Part shown: piece after piece, positions 20,509 to 29,333 of the stretch
How positions within the stretch are numbered: the stretch's first letter is position 1
How the letters are laid out: every line of letters starts with the position of its first letter
Origin: Burkholderiales bacterium
Lineage (GTDB): Bacteria > Pseudomonadota > Gammaproteobacteria > Burkholderiales > Burkholderiaceae_C
NCBI GenBank assembly: GCA_947453625.1
Contig: CANGHK010000027.1
Coordinates: 1 to 64,000, forward strand
Length of the DNA: 64,000 nucleotides
Direction of reading: 5' to 3'
Position numbers and translations under genes: made by a program
The notes under the pieces: model-generated
The model's database searches: none
Told to the model about the DNA's origin: nothing
What the model saw: the letters and a program-made list of their open reading frames with translations, nothing else

Positions 20509-21477
20509 TCACTCCGCCGCCTTGCCCCGCCGCTGCTGCCAGGCGATCAGCTCGCCGACGAAGCCCTTGCGGAAAGCCAGCACGCAGACGACGAAGATCA
20601 CACCGATGATCACCGTCACCCAGGAGCCCACCCGGTCGGCCAGGTAGTCCTGCAGGCCGATGATGGTGAAGGCGCCTATCACCGGGCCGGCAAACGTGCC
20701 CATGCCGCCCAGCAGCGTCATCAACACCACCTCGCCCGACAGCGACCAATGCGCGTCGCTCAGCGTTGCGAAGCCCAGCACCAGGGTCTTCAGCGACCCG
20801 GCCAGCCCGGCGATGGCCGTCGACAGCACGAAAGCCAGCAGCTTGTACTTGTCGACGTCGTAACCCAGTGAAATGGCGCGTGGCTCGTTCTCGCGGATCG
20901 CCTTCAGCACCTGGCCGTAAGGCGAATGCACGATGCGGATGATGGCCAGGAACACCGCCACGAACAGCGCCAGCACCACGAAGTACAGCGCCACATCGCT
21001 CTTGAGCGGAATCAGCCCGCCCAGCAGCGCGCCGCGCTGCACGCCTTGCAGGCCGTCCTCGCCGCCGGTGAAGGGCGCCTGCAGGCAGACGAAGTAGATC
21101 ATCTGCGCCATCGCCAGCGTGATCATCGCGAAATAGATGCCCTGGCGCCGGATCGCGATCAAGCCCACCACCAGGCCGAGACCGGCCCCCACCACCATGC
21201 CCGCCAGCAGGCCGAGTTCGGTCGGCCAGCCGGCCGATCGGATCAGCCAGCCGGTGGCGTAGGCCGCCGCGCCCAGGTAGGCGGCATGGCCGAAGGACAG
21301 CAGGCCGGTGAAGCCCAGCAGCAGGTTGAAGGCGCAGGCGAAGATGGCATAGCACATCGCCTTCATCATGAACACCGGGTACAGACCGATGAAGGGCGCG
21401 GCCAGCAGCAGCGCCAGCGCCGCGCCCCAGGCCCAGCGGCCGCGGGTCGTCATCTTGTGGCTCAGGTCGCCGCCCAT
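20509..21477 (-). CDS. livM: Branched-chain amino acid-type ABC transporter permease (LivM)
   Basis: A 322-residue inner-membrane permease with about ten helices. NLLLGFTGLLSFGHAAYLGAGAY-like sequence near the N-terminus and the EAA-type loop KAIRENEPRAISLGYDVDKYKLLAFVLS identify the LivM family. The ATG at 21477 shares a base with the livH stop (TGATG), so the two permeases are coupled. Substrates of these HAAT systems include branched-chain amino acids, amides, urea and aromatic acids, and cannot be chosen from sequence. Confidence 0.9.
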   Translation of the reverse strand: MGGDLSHKMTTRGRWAWGAALALLLAAPFIGLYPVFMMKAMCYAIFACAFNLLLGFTGLLSFGHAAYLGAAAYATGWLIRSAGWPTELGLLAGMVVGAGLGLVVGLIAIRRQGIYFAMITLAMAQMIYFVCLQAPFTGGEDGLQGVQRGALLGGLIPLKSDVALYFVVLALFVAVFLAIIRIVHSPYGQVLKAIRENEPRAISLGYDVDKYKLLAFVLSTAIAGLAGSLKTLVLGFATLSDAHWSLSGEVVLMTLLGGMGTFAGPVIGAFTIIGLQDYLADRVGSWVTVIIGVIFVVCVLAFRKGFVGELIAWQQRRGKAAE

Positions 21478-22361
21478 CACATCTCCTTGCCGAACAGGCC
21501 GGCTGGCCGGATCATCAGCACGATGGCCATGATCACGAACACCACGATGCTCGAGGCCTCGGGGTAGAACACCTTGGTCAGGCCCTCGATCAGGCCCAGC
21601 GCCAGGCCGGTCAGGATGGAGCCCAGGATCGAGCCCATGCCGCCGATCACCACCACCGCGAACACCACGATTATCAGATTGCTGCCCATCAGCGGCGTGA
21701 TCTGTATCACCGGCGCGGCCAGCACGCCGGCCAACGCGGCCAGGCCGGCGCCCGCGCCGTAAGTCAGCATCACCATCACCGGCACGTTGATGCCGAAAGC
21801 CTGCACCAGCTTGGGGTTCTCGGTGCCGGCGCGCAGGTAGGCGCCCAGGCGCGTTCGCTCGATGGTGTACCAGGTCGACAGGCAGACCAGCAGCGAGGCG
21901 CCGATGACGAAGCCACGGTAGTTGGGCAAGACCATGAAACCCAGGTTGGTCGCGCCCTGCAAGGCCTCGGGCACCGGGTACTGCTGGCCCGAGACGCCGA
22001 ACTGGTCGCGGAAGATGCCCTCGGAGATCAGCGCCAGGCCGAAAGTCAGCAGCAGACCGTAGATCGGGTCGATGTTGTAGAGCCGCTTGAGCATCGTGCG
22101 CTCGATCAGCACCCCGGTGGCGCCGACGGCCAGCGGCGCGATCACCAGCGCAGCCCAGAAGTTGATGCCGAACTTCTCCAGGCACAGCCAGGCCGCGTAG
22201 GCGCCCATCATGTAGAGCGCGCCATGGGCAAAGTTGACGATCCCCAGCAGGCCGAAGATCACCGCCAGGCCCAGGCTGAGCATGGCGTAGAACGAGCCGT
22301 TGACCAGGCCCAGCATCAGCTGGCCGAGGAAGGCCTGCAGGGGGATACCGAAGATTTCCAT
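21477..22361 (-). CDS. livH: Branched-chain amino acid-type ABC transporter permease (LivH)
   Basis: A 294-residue inner-membrane permease of the LivH family: LVNGSFYAMLSLGLAVIFGLLGIVNFAHGALYM near the N-terminus and RAGTENPKLVQAFGINV in the coupling loop. It forms the membrane channel with LivM. A 119-base gap with a GC-rich repeat separates it from the upstream binding-protein gene. Confidence 0.92.
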   Translation of the reverse strand: MEIFGIPLQAFLGQLMLGLVNGSFYAMLSLGLAVIFGLLGIVNFAHGALYMMGAYAAWLCLEKFGINFWAALVIAPLAVGATGVLIERTMLKRLYNIDPIYGLLLTFGLALISEGIFRDQFGVSGQQYPVPEALQGATNLGFMVLPNYRGFVIGASLLVCLSTWYTIERTRLGAYLRAGTENPKLVQAFGINVPVMVMLTYGAGAGLAALAGVLAAPVIQITPLMGSNLIIVVFAVVVIGGMGSILGSILTGLALGLIEGLTKVFYPEASSIVVFVIMAIVLMIRPAGLFGKEM

Positions 22362-22400
22362 GCGCTATTAACCTATCGCGTCGCGTTTCTGCCACCCAGC

Positions 22401-22480
22401 AGACGCCGCGGATCCGGCTTGGCCGGGCCGCTGGCGTCCGCCCCCTTGAGGGGGAGCGGCGAAGCCGCTACGGGGGTGGG
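22401..22480. repeat. GC-rich intergenic repeat element, copy 1
   Basis: Between the binding-protein gene and livH lies CCGGCTTGGCCGGGCCGCTGG, then CCCCCTTGAGGGGG, then AGCGGCGAAGCCGCT and a G-run. It consists of several short palindromes and recurs, with changes, at about 24491-24584. Elements of this style are common between genes in Burkholderiales. They can form stable hairpins that may tune the level of downstream genes (inference). Confidence 0.65.
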
Positions 22481-23698
22481 CTATTTCCAGAGCGCGCACT
22501 TGCTCTCGGCCTTGGTGGTCCAGGCGGCCTCGCCCTTGATCACCTCGGCCACGTTGTAGTAGTCCCAGGGCTCGACCGACTTGTCGGGCGACTTCACCTG
22601 CATCAGGTACATGTCATGGATCATCCTGCCGTCCTCGCGGATGTAGCCGCCCTTGGCGAAGACGTCGTTGATCTTGGTCTTGCGCATGTGGGCCAGGATC
22701 TTGTCGGCGTCATCGGTGCCGGTGGCCTTGACGGCCTGCAGATAGTTCAGCACCACCGAGTAGTCGGCGGCCTGTATCGACGAGGGCATGCGCTTCATCT
22801 TCTCGAAGAACTTGCGGCTCCAGGCGCGCGTCTCGGCGTCGCGGTTCCAGTACCAGCTGTCCGTCAGGTACATGCCCTGGGTGGTCTTCAGCCCCAGCGA
22901 GTGGATGTCGTTGATGAACATCAGCAGGCCAGCAAGCTTCATCGTCTTGGTGATGCCGAATTCGTTGGCCGCCTTGATCGAGTTGACGGTGTCGCCGCCG
23001 GCGTTCGCCAGACCCAGGATCTGCGCCTTGCTGGCCTGCGCCTGCAGCAGGAAGGACGAGAAGTCGCTGGCCGACAGCGGGTGGCGCACCGAGCCGACCA
23101 CCGTGCCGCCGGCGGCCTTGACCACCGCGGTGGTGTCGTTTTGCAGCGCGGTGCCGAAAGCGTAGTCGGCGGTCAGGAAGTACCAGCTCTTGCCACCGCC
23201 CTTGACCACCGCGGCGCCGGTGCCCTTGGCCAGCGCGACGGTGTCGTAGGCCCAGGCCACGGTGTAGGGGCTGCACTGCTCGTTGGTCAGCGCCGATGTG
23301 GCCGGGCCTACGGCGATGAAGACCTTCTTCTTCTCCTTGGCCACCGCCGACATCGACAGCCCGGTGCTGGAGGTGGTGCCACCGATCAGCATGTCCACGC
23401 CCTGGGTGTCGAACCATTCGCGCGCCTTGGAGGCCGCCACGTCGGCCTTGTTCTGGTGGTCGGCAAACAGGATCTCGACCTTCTTGCCATTGATCATGCC
23501 GCCCATCTCGGCCACCGCCATCTTCATTGCCTCGACGCCGCCGGGGCCGTCGATGTCGGAGTACAGCCCCGACATGTCGGTGATGATGCCGATCTTGATG
23601 GTGTCGCCCGAGATCTGGGCCTGGGCCGGCGCCACGGCGCCGAGCATCGTGGAGGCGGCCAGCGCGACGGCGGCCGAGATTGTCTTGAGTTTGACCAT
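22481..23698 (-). CDS. ABC transporter periplasmic substrate-binding protein (LivK-like)
   Basis: A 405-residue periplasmic binding protein with signal peptide (LKTISAAVALAASTMLGAVAPAQAQ). The body DTIKIGIITDMSGLYSDIDGPGGVEAMKMAV and LIGGTTSSTGLSMSAVAKEKKKVFIAVG is the type I periplasmic-binding fold of the amino acid/amide uptake (HAAT) group. It delivers ligand to the LivHM permease encoded downstream. Similar proteins in this order are often predicted to bind aromatic acids or small amides; the ligand is unknown. Confidence 0.92.
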   Translation of the reverse strand: MVKLKTISAAVALAASTMLGAVAPAQAQISGDTIKIGIITDMSGLYSDIDGPGGVEAMKMAVAEMGGMINGKKVEILFADHQNKADVAASKAREWFDTQGVDMLIGGTTSSTGLSMSAVAKEKKKVFIAVGPATSALTNEQCSPYTVAWAYDTVALAKGTGAAVVKGGGKSWYFLTADYAFGTALQNDTTAVVKAAGGTVVGSVRHPLSASDFSSFLLQAQASKAQILGLANAGGDTVNSIKAANEFGITKTMKLAGLLMFINDIHSLGLKTTQGMYLTDSWYWNRDAETRAWSRKFFEKMKRMPSSIQAADYSVVLNYLQAVKATGTDDADKILAHMRKTKINDVFAKGGYIREDGRMIHDMYLMQVKSPDKSVEPWDYYNVAEVIKGEAAWTTKAESKCALWK

Positions 23699-23737
23699 GA
23701 GGACTCCTTGAATGTGATGCGGGGGAATCGGCGTCCG

Positions 23738-24445
23738 TCAGACGCCGAGGTACTCGTGCAGCCGCTCCAGCCGCGAGGGCAGTTCGGCCTGGGTGAACTC
23801 CTGGATCATCTCGCCATGCTCCATGACCAGGAAGCGGTCGGCCAGCGGGGCGGCGAAGCGGAAATTCTGCTCCACCATCACGATGGTGTAGCCCTGGCGG
23901 CGCAGCGTGGTGACCATCTCGGCCAGCTTCTGCACGATCACCGGCGCCAGGCCTTCGGAGATCTCGTCGAGCAGCAGCAGGCGCGCGCCGGTGCGCAGGA
24001 TGCGCGCCACCGCCAGCATCTGCTGCTCGCCACCCGACAAACGGGTGCCCTGGCTCTGGGACCGCTCGCGCAGGTTGGGGAACATGGTGTAGATCTGCTC
24101 GACGCTCATGCCACCCTCGGCCAGCGTGGGTGGCAGCATCAGGTTCTCCTCGGCCGACAGGCTGGAGAAGATGCCGCGCTCCTCCGGGCAGTAGCCGATG
24201 CCCAGGCGGGCGATGCGGTGCGTGCTCATGCCCATGGTCTCGCTGCCGCGCACTTTGATACTGCCCTTGCGGCTGCCGATCAGGCCCATGATCGCGCGCA
24301 GCGTGCTGGTGCGACCGGCGCCGTTGCGGCCGAGCAGCGTCACCACCTCGCCCTCGTCGACATGAAAGTTGACGCCGTGCAGCACATGCGACTCGCCATA
24401 CCAGCCGTGCAGGTTCTTGACCTCGAGAAATCGATTGACTGCCAT
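23738..24445 (-). CDS. livF: ABC transporter ATP-binding protein (LivF-like) with altered Walker A
   Basis: A 235-residue ATPase of the LivF family: signature LSGGEQQMLAVARIL, Walker B RLLLLDEISEGLAP and switch VEQNFRFA. The Walker A motif reads G39-R-N-G-A-G-R45-T-S, with Arg (codon CGC) where the ATP-binding Lys normally stands. LivG keeps the Lys, so one of the two ATP sites may hydrolyse poorly. The codon is clear in the sequence; whether Arg is shared by close relatives is not known here. Confidence 0.9.
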   Translation of the reverse strand: MAVNRFLEVKNLHGWYGESHVLHGVNFHVDEGEVVTLLGRNGAGRTSTLRAIMGLIGSRKGSIKVRGSETMGMSTHRIARLGIGYCPEERGIFSSLSAEENLMLPPTLAEGGMSVEQIYTMFPNLRERSQSQGTRLSGGEQQMLAVARILRTGARLLLLDEISEGLAPVIVQKLAEMVTTLRRQGYTIVMVEQNFRFAAPLADRFLVMEHGEMIQEFTQAELPSRLERLHEYLGV

Positions 24446-24490
24446 CTCAGTTTTCCAGGGTCGGTGGCGCCAACGACGACGCAGGAAACC

Positions 24491-24584
24491 AGCGCCGGCC
24501 GGCGGACGCCGCCGAGCCGGCTTCGCCGGTCCGCTGGCGGCGCCCCCCCTGGGGGGAGGCGCCGAAGGCGATTCGGGGGGGATT
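24491..24584. repeat. GC-rich intergenic repeat element, copy 2
   Basis: Between livG and livF: GCCGGCTTCGCCGGTCCGCTGG, then CCCCCCCTGGGGGG, then GGCGCCGAAGGCG and a G-run. It has the same order of palindromes as the copy at 22401-22480. The stretch holds no gene. Confidence 0.65.
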
Positions 24585-24588
24585 CATG

Positions 24589-25365
24589 TCAATGGGCTCC
24601 GACGAGTTCGGTCTGCGCGCTGCCCATGTAGGCCTCGATCACCGCCGGGTTCCTGGAAACGACCTCGTACGGTCCTTCGGCCAGCGTGGCGCCGCGCTGC
24701 AGCACGGTGATGGTGTCGGCGATGCTGGCCACCACGCTCATGTTGTGCTCGACCATCAGCACCGTGCGGTCGGCCGCCACCTTCTTGATCAGTTGGCGGA
24801 TGCGGTCGACATCCTCCAGCCCCATGCCCTGGGTCGGCTCGTCGAGCAGCATCAGCTTCGGTTCCATCGCCAGCGTGGTGGCGATCTCCAGCGCCCGCTT
24901 GCGGCCATAGCTCAGTTCGACCGCGGTCAGCTGGGCGTATTTCTCCAGGTCCACCTCGGCCAGCAACTGCCGGGCGCGGTCGTCGAGCGCGGCTAGCAAG
25001 CGGTCGGAGCGCCAGAACTGGAAGCTGCTGCCGAGCTTGCGCTGCAGCGCCACCCGCACGTTCTCCAGCACCGTCAGGTGGGGGAAGACCGCCGAGATCT
25101 GGAACGAGCGGATCACGCCGCGTCGCGCGATATGGGCAGGCGCCTCGGCCGTGATGTCCTGGCCCTCGAACAGGATCTGGCCTGCGGTCGGGATCAGGAA
25201 CTTGGTCAGCAAGTTGAAACAAGTGGTCTTGCCGGCGCCGTTGGGGCCGATCAGGGCGTGGATGGTGCCGCGCCGCACCTGCAGGTTCACCTTGGACACG
25301 GCCACGAAGCCCTTGAACTCCTTGGTCAGGTCGCGGGTTTCAAGAATGATGTCGCTGGAACTCAT
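24589..25365 (-). CDS. livG: ABC transporter ATP-binding protein (LivG-like)
   Basis: A 258-residue ATPase with Walker A GPNGAGKTTCFN, the LivG-type signature ELSYGRKRALEIATTLA, Walker B PKLMLLDEPTQGM and switch VEHNMSV. It pairs with LivF to power the LivHM permease. The ATG at 25365 overlaps the stop of the IclR gene by four bases (ATGA), so regulator and transporter are likely co-translated. The longer upstream frame was rejected as it runs through the IclR gene. Confidence 0.93.
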   Translation of the reverse strand: MSSSDIILETRDLTKEFKGFVAVSKVNLQVRRGTIHALIGPNGAGKTTCFNLLTKFLIPTAGQILFEGQDITAEAPAHIARRGVIRSFQISAVFPHLTVLENVRVALQRKLGSSFQFWRSDRLLAALDDRARQLLAEVDLEKYAQLTAVELSYGRKRALEIATTLAMEPKLMLLDEPTQGMGLEDVDRIRQLIKKVAADRTVLMVEHNMSVVASIADTITVLQRGATLAEGPYEVVSRNPAVIEAYMGSAQTELVGAH

Positions 25366-26207
25366 GCCGACCTTGCCGGGTTGAAGGATGTTGGGGCAGC
25401 GGCCGGCGCGTCGCCGCCCAGCCGTTGCGAAAGCGCGCGCGCGGTGTCGATCACCCGCTGCTGTTGACGCGCCAGATCGACCGGCGTCAGCGTGGCCTTG
25501 TTCAGGCACACACCCACGCCGGCCACCGGCCGTCCGCCGGCGTCGAACACCGGCGCAGCCATGCAATAGACCCCCAGCCGCACCCCCTCGTCGTCGACGC
25601 TGTAGCCGCGCTGCCGGGTCGCGGCCAGTTCGGTGGCCAGCGCCGCCGGCTCGGTCAGGCTGCGCGGCGTCAGCGCGGTCAGCGCCGCCCCGGCGGCCGG
25701 CCGCGGCGAGGCGGCGGCGGGCTTGAAGGCCAGCATCGCCCTGCCGGTCGCCGCAAGATGCGCCGGCAGGCGCATGCCCGGCGTGAAAGCCATGCCCAGC
25801 GGCCGGGTGCCGTTGCGCGCCGAGAGGTAGATCACGTCGTCGCCGTCGAGCACCGACAGCAGCACCGTCTCATCTGGCGCCTTGGCCGCAGACCACAAGG
25901 CGTCGAACTCGCGCACCACGTCGGTGCCGGCGACGAAAGCCTCGGCCAGGCTCATCACCCGCGGGCCTATCGACAAGCCCCCATCGGCCTGGCGCCGCAG
26001 GTAGCCGAACGACAGCAAGGTGTTGCACAACCCGTGCACGCTGCTCTTGGGCAGGGCCAGTTCGGTGGCCAGCCTGGCCATGCTCATGGGCTGGCGCTGG
26101 CGGGCGAGTTGGTCCAGCAAGGTCAGCGCGCGCACGACGGCCGGCACCAGCGGTGACGCGGCGGGCAAGGGGGACGGCGGGACGGCGGCGGGAGCGGATT
26201 GCAGCAA
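25362..26207 (-). CDS. IclR-family transcriptional regulator
   Basis: A 281-codon regulator with a TTG start at 26207. The winged helix-turn-helix (about 22-85) reads VVRALTLLDQLARQRQPMSMARLATELALPKSSVHGLCNTLLSFGYL, followed by the effector-binding domain ending in RQRGYSVDDEGVRLGVYCMAAPVFDAGGRPVAGVGV. It heads the liv gene row and probably controls it in response to the transported compound (inference). A GTTCA-N6-TGAAC palindrome sits 50-70 bases upstream. Confidence 0.88.
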   Translation of the reverse strand: MLQSAPAAVPPSPLPAASPLVPAVVRALTLLDQLARQRQPMSMARLATELALPKSSVHGLCNTLLSFGYLRRQADGGLSIGPRVMSLAEAFVAGTDVVREFDALWSAAKAPDETVLLSVLDGDDVIYLSARNGTRPLGMAFTPGMRLPAHLAATGRAMLAFKPAAASPRPAAGAALTALTPRSLTEPAALATELAATRQRGYSVDDEGVRLGVYCMAAPVFDAGGRPVAGVGVCLNKATLTPVDLARQQQRVIDTARALSQRLGGDAPAAAPTSFNPARSA

Positions 26208-26259
26208 GAGCGGGCGGGGAGGTTGTTGCGACCGGTGGATTGCCCACCAGCGCCAAAAA

Positions 26260-26275
26260 GTTCAATTGGCTGAAC
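26260..26275. promoter_or_regulatory. Candidate operator upstream of the IclR gene
   Basis: GTTCA-attggc-TGAAC is a perfect 5-bp inverted repeat with a 6-base spacer in an AT-richer patch, 53-68 bases upstream of the IclR start. This is the size of many IclR operators and could mediate autoregulation. It is a pattern match only. Confidence 0.4.
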
Positions 26276-26705
26276 TGTTAATTAGCCGGCCGAATGGTGC
26301 CTGAGGAAGGCGTGACGCCACAAGATCGTGTAAACCCTTAGAACGGCGCCACGCACAGTGCTTGCCAAAGCCCGGGGCCGCGCTGCGCGTGAAGCCACCG
26401 CCGGTCCGGGCGGTGACGGCCAGCGGGTGCAGGCCCGCCGCCGATCCTGGGTCGCTATCGAGCCCGGCGAGGTGACGCAGGGTGGGCCGGTGTAACGCTT
26501 GGTCAGCAGAGGTAAGCCGGCCTCAACTCCGCGCCAGCGCGGCCGAAATGGCGGTTGACGCACTTCTCCTTCCACGCCAAGCCACCCGCCCAGGATGTCA
26601 CACCAAGCCCTCACCCGCGGCCCGGCCCCTGGCCCGGCCAACGCTGCTGGTGCCGACGAGTCACCCGCGCCAGCCCAACCCTGAGCGGCGCACCGAGGAG
26701 ACCCC
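26276..26705. other. Intergenic region between the liv and pilin operons
   Basis: About 430 bases without a convincing gene. Open frames here have biased Arg/Pro/Ala-rich translations and no domain. The only promoter-like item is a GG-N10-GC arrangement near 26631-26644 that could be chance. A purine-rich ribosome site (GAGGAGACCCC) at the right end belongs to pilE. Confidence 0.6.
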
Positions 26706-27152
26706 ATGACCCGCACGCTCGAGCACCGCCGCCGTCAGGGCTTCACCTTGATCGAACTGATGGTCGCCGTCGCCGTCGTCTCTATCCTGTCGGCGGTGGC
26801 ACTGCCCAGCTACCGCGACTACGTGACGCGAGGACAGATCCCGCAGGCCACCTCGCGGCTGGCGATCCGGCAGGCAACGATGGAGCGCTTCTTCCAGGAC
26901 AACCGGGCCTACGACGCGCCGGGCTCCACGGGCTGCGCCGCGGAGAGCCCCGACAATGCCTATTTCGACTTTTCGTGCAGCACCCAGACGGCAGACGCCT
27001 ACCTGCTGGTGGCCACCGGCAAGGGGAGCATGGCCGGCTTCGCCTACACGGTGGACCAGAACGACGTCAAGCACACGACCTCGGTGCCCGGCGGCTGGTC
27101 GCTGCCCTCGCCGAACAACTGCTGGGTGACCAAGCGGGGCGGCGCATGCTGA
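26706..27152 (+). CDS. pilE: Type IV pilin-like protein PilE
   Basis: A 148-residue minor pilin. A short basic leader is cleaved at G-FTLIELMVAVAV, the class III prepilin site (Gly before Phe, Glu at +5), followed by the hydrophobic N-terminal helix. SYRDYVTRGQIPQATSRLA and a C-terminal disulfide loop (CSTQ...C) are typical of PilE in Pseudomonas and Burkholderiales. It opens the operon pilE-fimT-pilV-pilW-pilX-pilY1; its end overlaps fimT by seven bases. A GGAG ribosome site precedes the ATG. Confidence 0.93.
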   Translation: MTRTLEHRRRQGFTLIELMVAVAVVSILSAVALPSYRDYVTRGQIPQATSRLAIRQATMERFFQDNRAYDAPGSTGCAAESPDNAYFDFSCSTQTADAYLLVATGKGSMAGFAYTVDQNDVKHTTSVPGGWSLPSPNNCWVTKRGGAC

Positions 27153-27769
27153 AGACCGCGCGCTCGAACCCGGCACGCGGCCTGACGCTGGTCGAGCTGG
27201 TGGTCGGCCTGGCAGTCATGACCACGCTGCTGATGACGGCAGCGCCCAATCTGTCGACCTGGACCCACAACAGCGGGATACGGCTGGCTGCCGAATCGAT
27301 GGTGTCGGGCCTGCAGTTTGCCAAGGCCGAGGCGGTGACGCGCAACGCCAGAGTCCGGTTCCAGCTGACCACCACCCTGGACAACAACTGCGCGCTGAGC
27401 AGCACCGGCAGGAACTGGGTCGCCAACCTCGACCCCGATGCCGATGCCGGCGCCCTGACAGGCCATTGCGGCGACGCCGCGTCGGACACCACGGCGCCGC
27501 GCATCCTGAAATACCGTGCCGCCGCCGAAGGCTCGGGCGCCGCAGTCGTCAGCACCGACGCGCCGGGCGCCAGCCTGGTCTTCAACGGCCTGGGGCGGCT
27601 GTGGCCGCAACCCGGCGACAACCTGGCCATAGACATCACCGACCCGGCCGGCGGCAACTGCGCGGCCGCTGGCGGCGAGATGACCTGCCTGCGCATCGTG
27701 ATCACGCCGACCGGCCTGGTTCGCCTGTGCAACCCCAATCTGTCAGCCGACAACCCGCAGGGCTGCTGA
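27146..27769 (+). CDS. fimT: Minor pilin FimT/FimU (GspH-type pseudopilin)
   Basis: A 207-residue prepilin with cleavage site G-LTLVELVVGLAVM and the GspH-family core (SGIRLAAESMVSGLQFAKAEAVTRNARVRF). GspH/FimT proteins sit in the initiating complex at the pilus tip. It overlaps pilE by seven bases and is followed by pilV after two bases. Confidence 0.92.
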   Translation: MLKTARSNPARGLTLVELVVGLAVMTTLLMTAAPNLSTWTHNSGIRLAAESMVSGLQFAKAEAVTRNARVRFQLTTTLDNNCALSSTGRNWVANLDPDADAGALTGHCGDAASDTTAPRILKYRAAAEGSGAAVVSTDAPGASLVFNGLGRLWPQPGDNLAIDITDPAGGNCAAAGGEMTCLRIVITPTGLVRLCNPNLSADNPQGC

Positions 27770-27771
27770 GC

Positions 27772-28242
27772 ATGAGCGCGCGACGCAGACCACCGCGCAG
27801 CACGACAGCCGCCGCGTCGCAGGCCGGCTTCATGCTGCTGGAGGTGCTGGTCGTCATCGTGCTCTTTGCGCTGGGCGTGCTGGCGATCGTCGACCTGCAA
27901 CTGGTCGCCATCCAGCAGTCCAGCGCCGCCAAGAGCCGGGCCGACGCAAGCTTTCTGGCCAACGACGTGATAGGCCGGATGTGGCTCAGCGACCGCAACT
28001 CGGCCGCGCTGGCCACCGATTTCACCACCGGCGGACCGCAATACGCGCTGTGGCTGCCGGCGGTGGTCGCCACCTTGCCGGGGTCGGCAGCCAACCCGCC
28101 GACGGTCAGCGTGGTGGCCATCACCGACCCGCCCGGCGCCACCGCCAGCAGCCGGGTGACGGTCAGGCTGTTCTGGAAGGCGCCGAACGAGCCGGTGGCC
28201 GAGCCGGCCCACGAGATGACCGTGGTCGCGCAGATCCGCTAG
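27772..28242 (+). CDS. pilV: Minor pilin PilV
   Basis: A 156-residue prepilin: G-FMLLEVLVVIVLFALGVLAIVDLQ is the N-methylation site and helix typical of PilV (Glu at +5, then G-x-L-A). It probably joins the priming minor-pilin complex. It starts two bases after fimT. Confidence 0.92.
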   Translation: MSARRRPPRSTTAAASQAGFMLLEVLVVIVLFALGVLAIVDLQLVAIQQSSAAKSRADASFLANDVIGRMWLSDRNSAALATDFTTGGPQYALWLPAVVATLPGSAANPPTVSVVAITDPPGATASSRVTVRLFWKAPNEPVAEPAHEMTVVAQIR

Positions 28243-28253
28243 GGGCCAGCACC

Positions 28254-29333
28254 TTGTCCATCCCCCACTCAGCGCAGCGCCAGCCTGACCGCCAGCCATC
28301 CGCCTGGCATGGCCAGGGCTTCAGCCTGATCGAACTGATGGTCGGCCTGGTGATCGGCATGGCCACGATCCTGGTCATCATGCAGGTGTTCACGCTGTCC
28401 GAGGGCTCGCGGCGCACCGGTGTCGGTGGCGATGACGCCCAGACCAGTGGCGCGATCGCGCTGAGCAGCCTGCAGCGCGACATCCGGCAGGGCGGCTACG
28501 GCCTGAGCCGGTTCCGGCTGATAGGCTGCAATCTGCTGCTGCCCGCCGGGTGGACGGTTGCGGCGATGGCGCCGGTGACCATCAACCCCCCCGACATCCC
28601 GGCCGGCGACGCCGACACCGATACCGTGCGGGTGGCCTACGGCAACAGCGCCAGCGCCTCGCCGGACGGCGTGCGGATCAGCGCCCAGCCGGGCACGCCG
28701 GTCTATGTGGTGAGCACCGTCCCGGCGTTCGCGCGAACCGACCAGGTCATCGCCGTGGCACCGACCCGGCCCACGCCGTGCAACCTGACGCTGGAGCCTG
28801 TCGTGCTGGATACCGCAGCCAACCCGGTGACGGTGGGCAGCGGCGTGGCCGGCGTGACCGGCGGACTGCTGTTCAACCTGGGCCCGCGCCCGCAGATCCT
28901 GGCCTACGCGGTGCGCGGCGGCAACCTCACGGTCTGCGACTACTGGGTCCACGACTGCAGTGCGGCCGCCGACACCACCAACCCGGCGGTCTGGACCCCG
29001 ATAGGCAGCCGGGTCGTCAGCCTGCGGGCGCAGTACGGGCGAGACACCACGGCCGCGCCCATGGACGCCATCGTCGACGTCTTCGACCAGGCCACGCCCA
29101 ACACCGCCTGCGGCTGGGCCAGGGTCTTTGCGCTGCGGGTGGTGCTGGTGGCGCGCAGCGCGCAGTTCGACAAGGCGGTCGTCACCCGCAGCGCGCCGAC
29201 CTGGTCCGGCAGCGCCGCCCAGCCGGTGACGCTGAGCGGCATCGCCGACTGGCAGCATTACCGCTACAAGTCTTACGAGACCACGGTGCCGCTGCGCAAC
29301 ATGGTGTGGCAGGGGGCACAGCCAGGATGCTGA
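28254..29333 (+). CDS. pilW: Minor pilin PilW
   Basis: A 359-residue prepilin with site G-FSLIELMVGLVIGM and the PilW segment SLQRDIRQGGYG. There is no ATG near the prepilin peptide; TTG at 28254 is the likely start, with AGGGG (28241-28245) eight bases upstream. PilW is one of the larger minor pilins of the tip complex. Its end overlaps pilX by seven bases. Confidence 0.9.
   Translation: MSIPHSAQRQPDRQPSAWHGQGFSLIELMVGLVIGMATILVIMQVFTLSEGSRRTGVGGDDAQTSGAIALSSLQRDIRQGGYGLSRFRLIGCNLLLPAGWTVAAMAPVTINPPDIPAGDADTDTVRVAYGNSASASPDGVRISAQPGTPVYVVSTVPAFARTDQVIAVAPTRPTPCNLTLEPVVLDTAANPVTVGSGVAGVTGGLLFNLGPRPQILAYAVRGGNLTVCDYWVHDCSAAADTTNPAVWTPIGSRVVSLRAQYGRDTTAAPMDAIVDVFDQATPNTACGWARVFALRVVLVARSAQFDKAVVTRSAPTWSGSAAQPVTLSGIADWQHYRYKSYETTVPLRNMVWQGAQPGC

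Noticed and set aside
26630-26646. Sigma-54-like GG-N10-GC motif upstream of pilE
   Set aside because: Only the GG and GC doublets match; the flanking consensus is poor and such spacing arises often in DNA this rich in G and C.
26282-26716. 144-codon minus-strand frame in the liv-pilin gap
   Set aside because: No ribosome site, Arg/Pro/Ala-rich translation and no recognisable fold; it also overlaps the pilE start.
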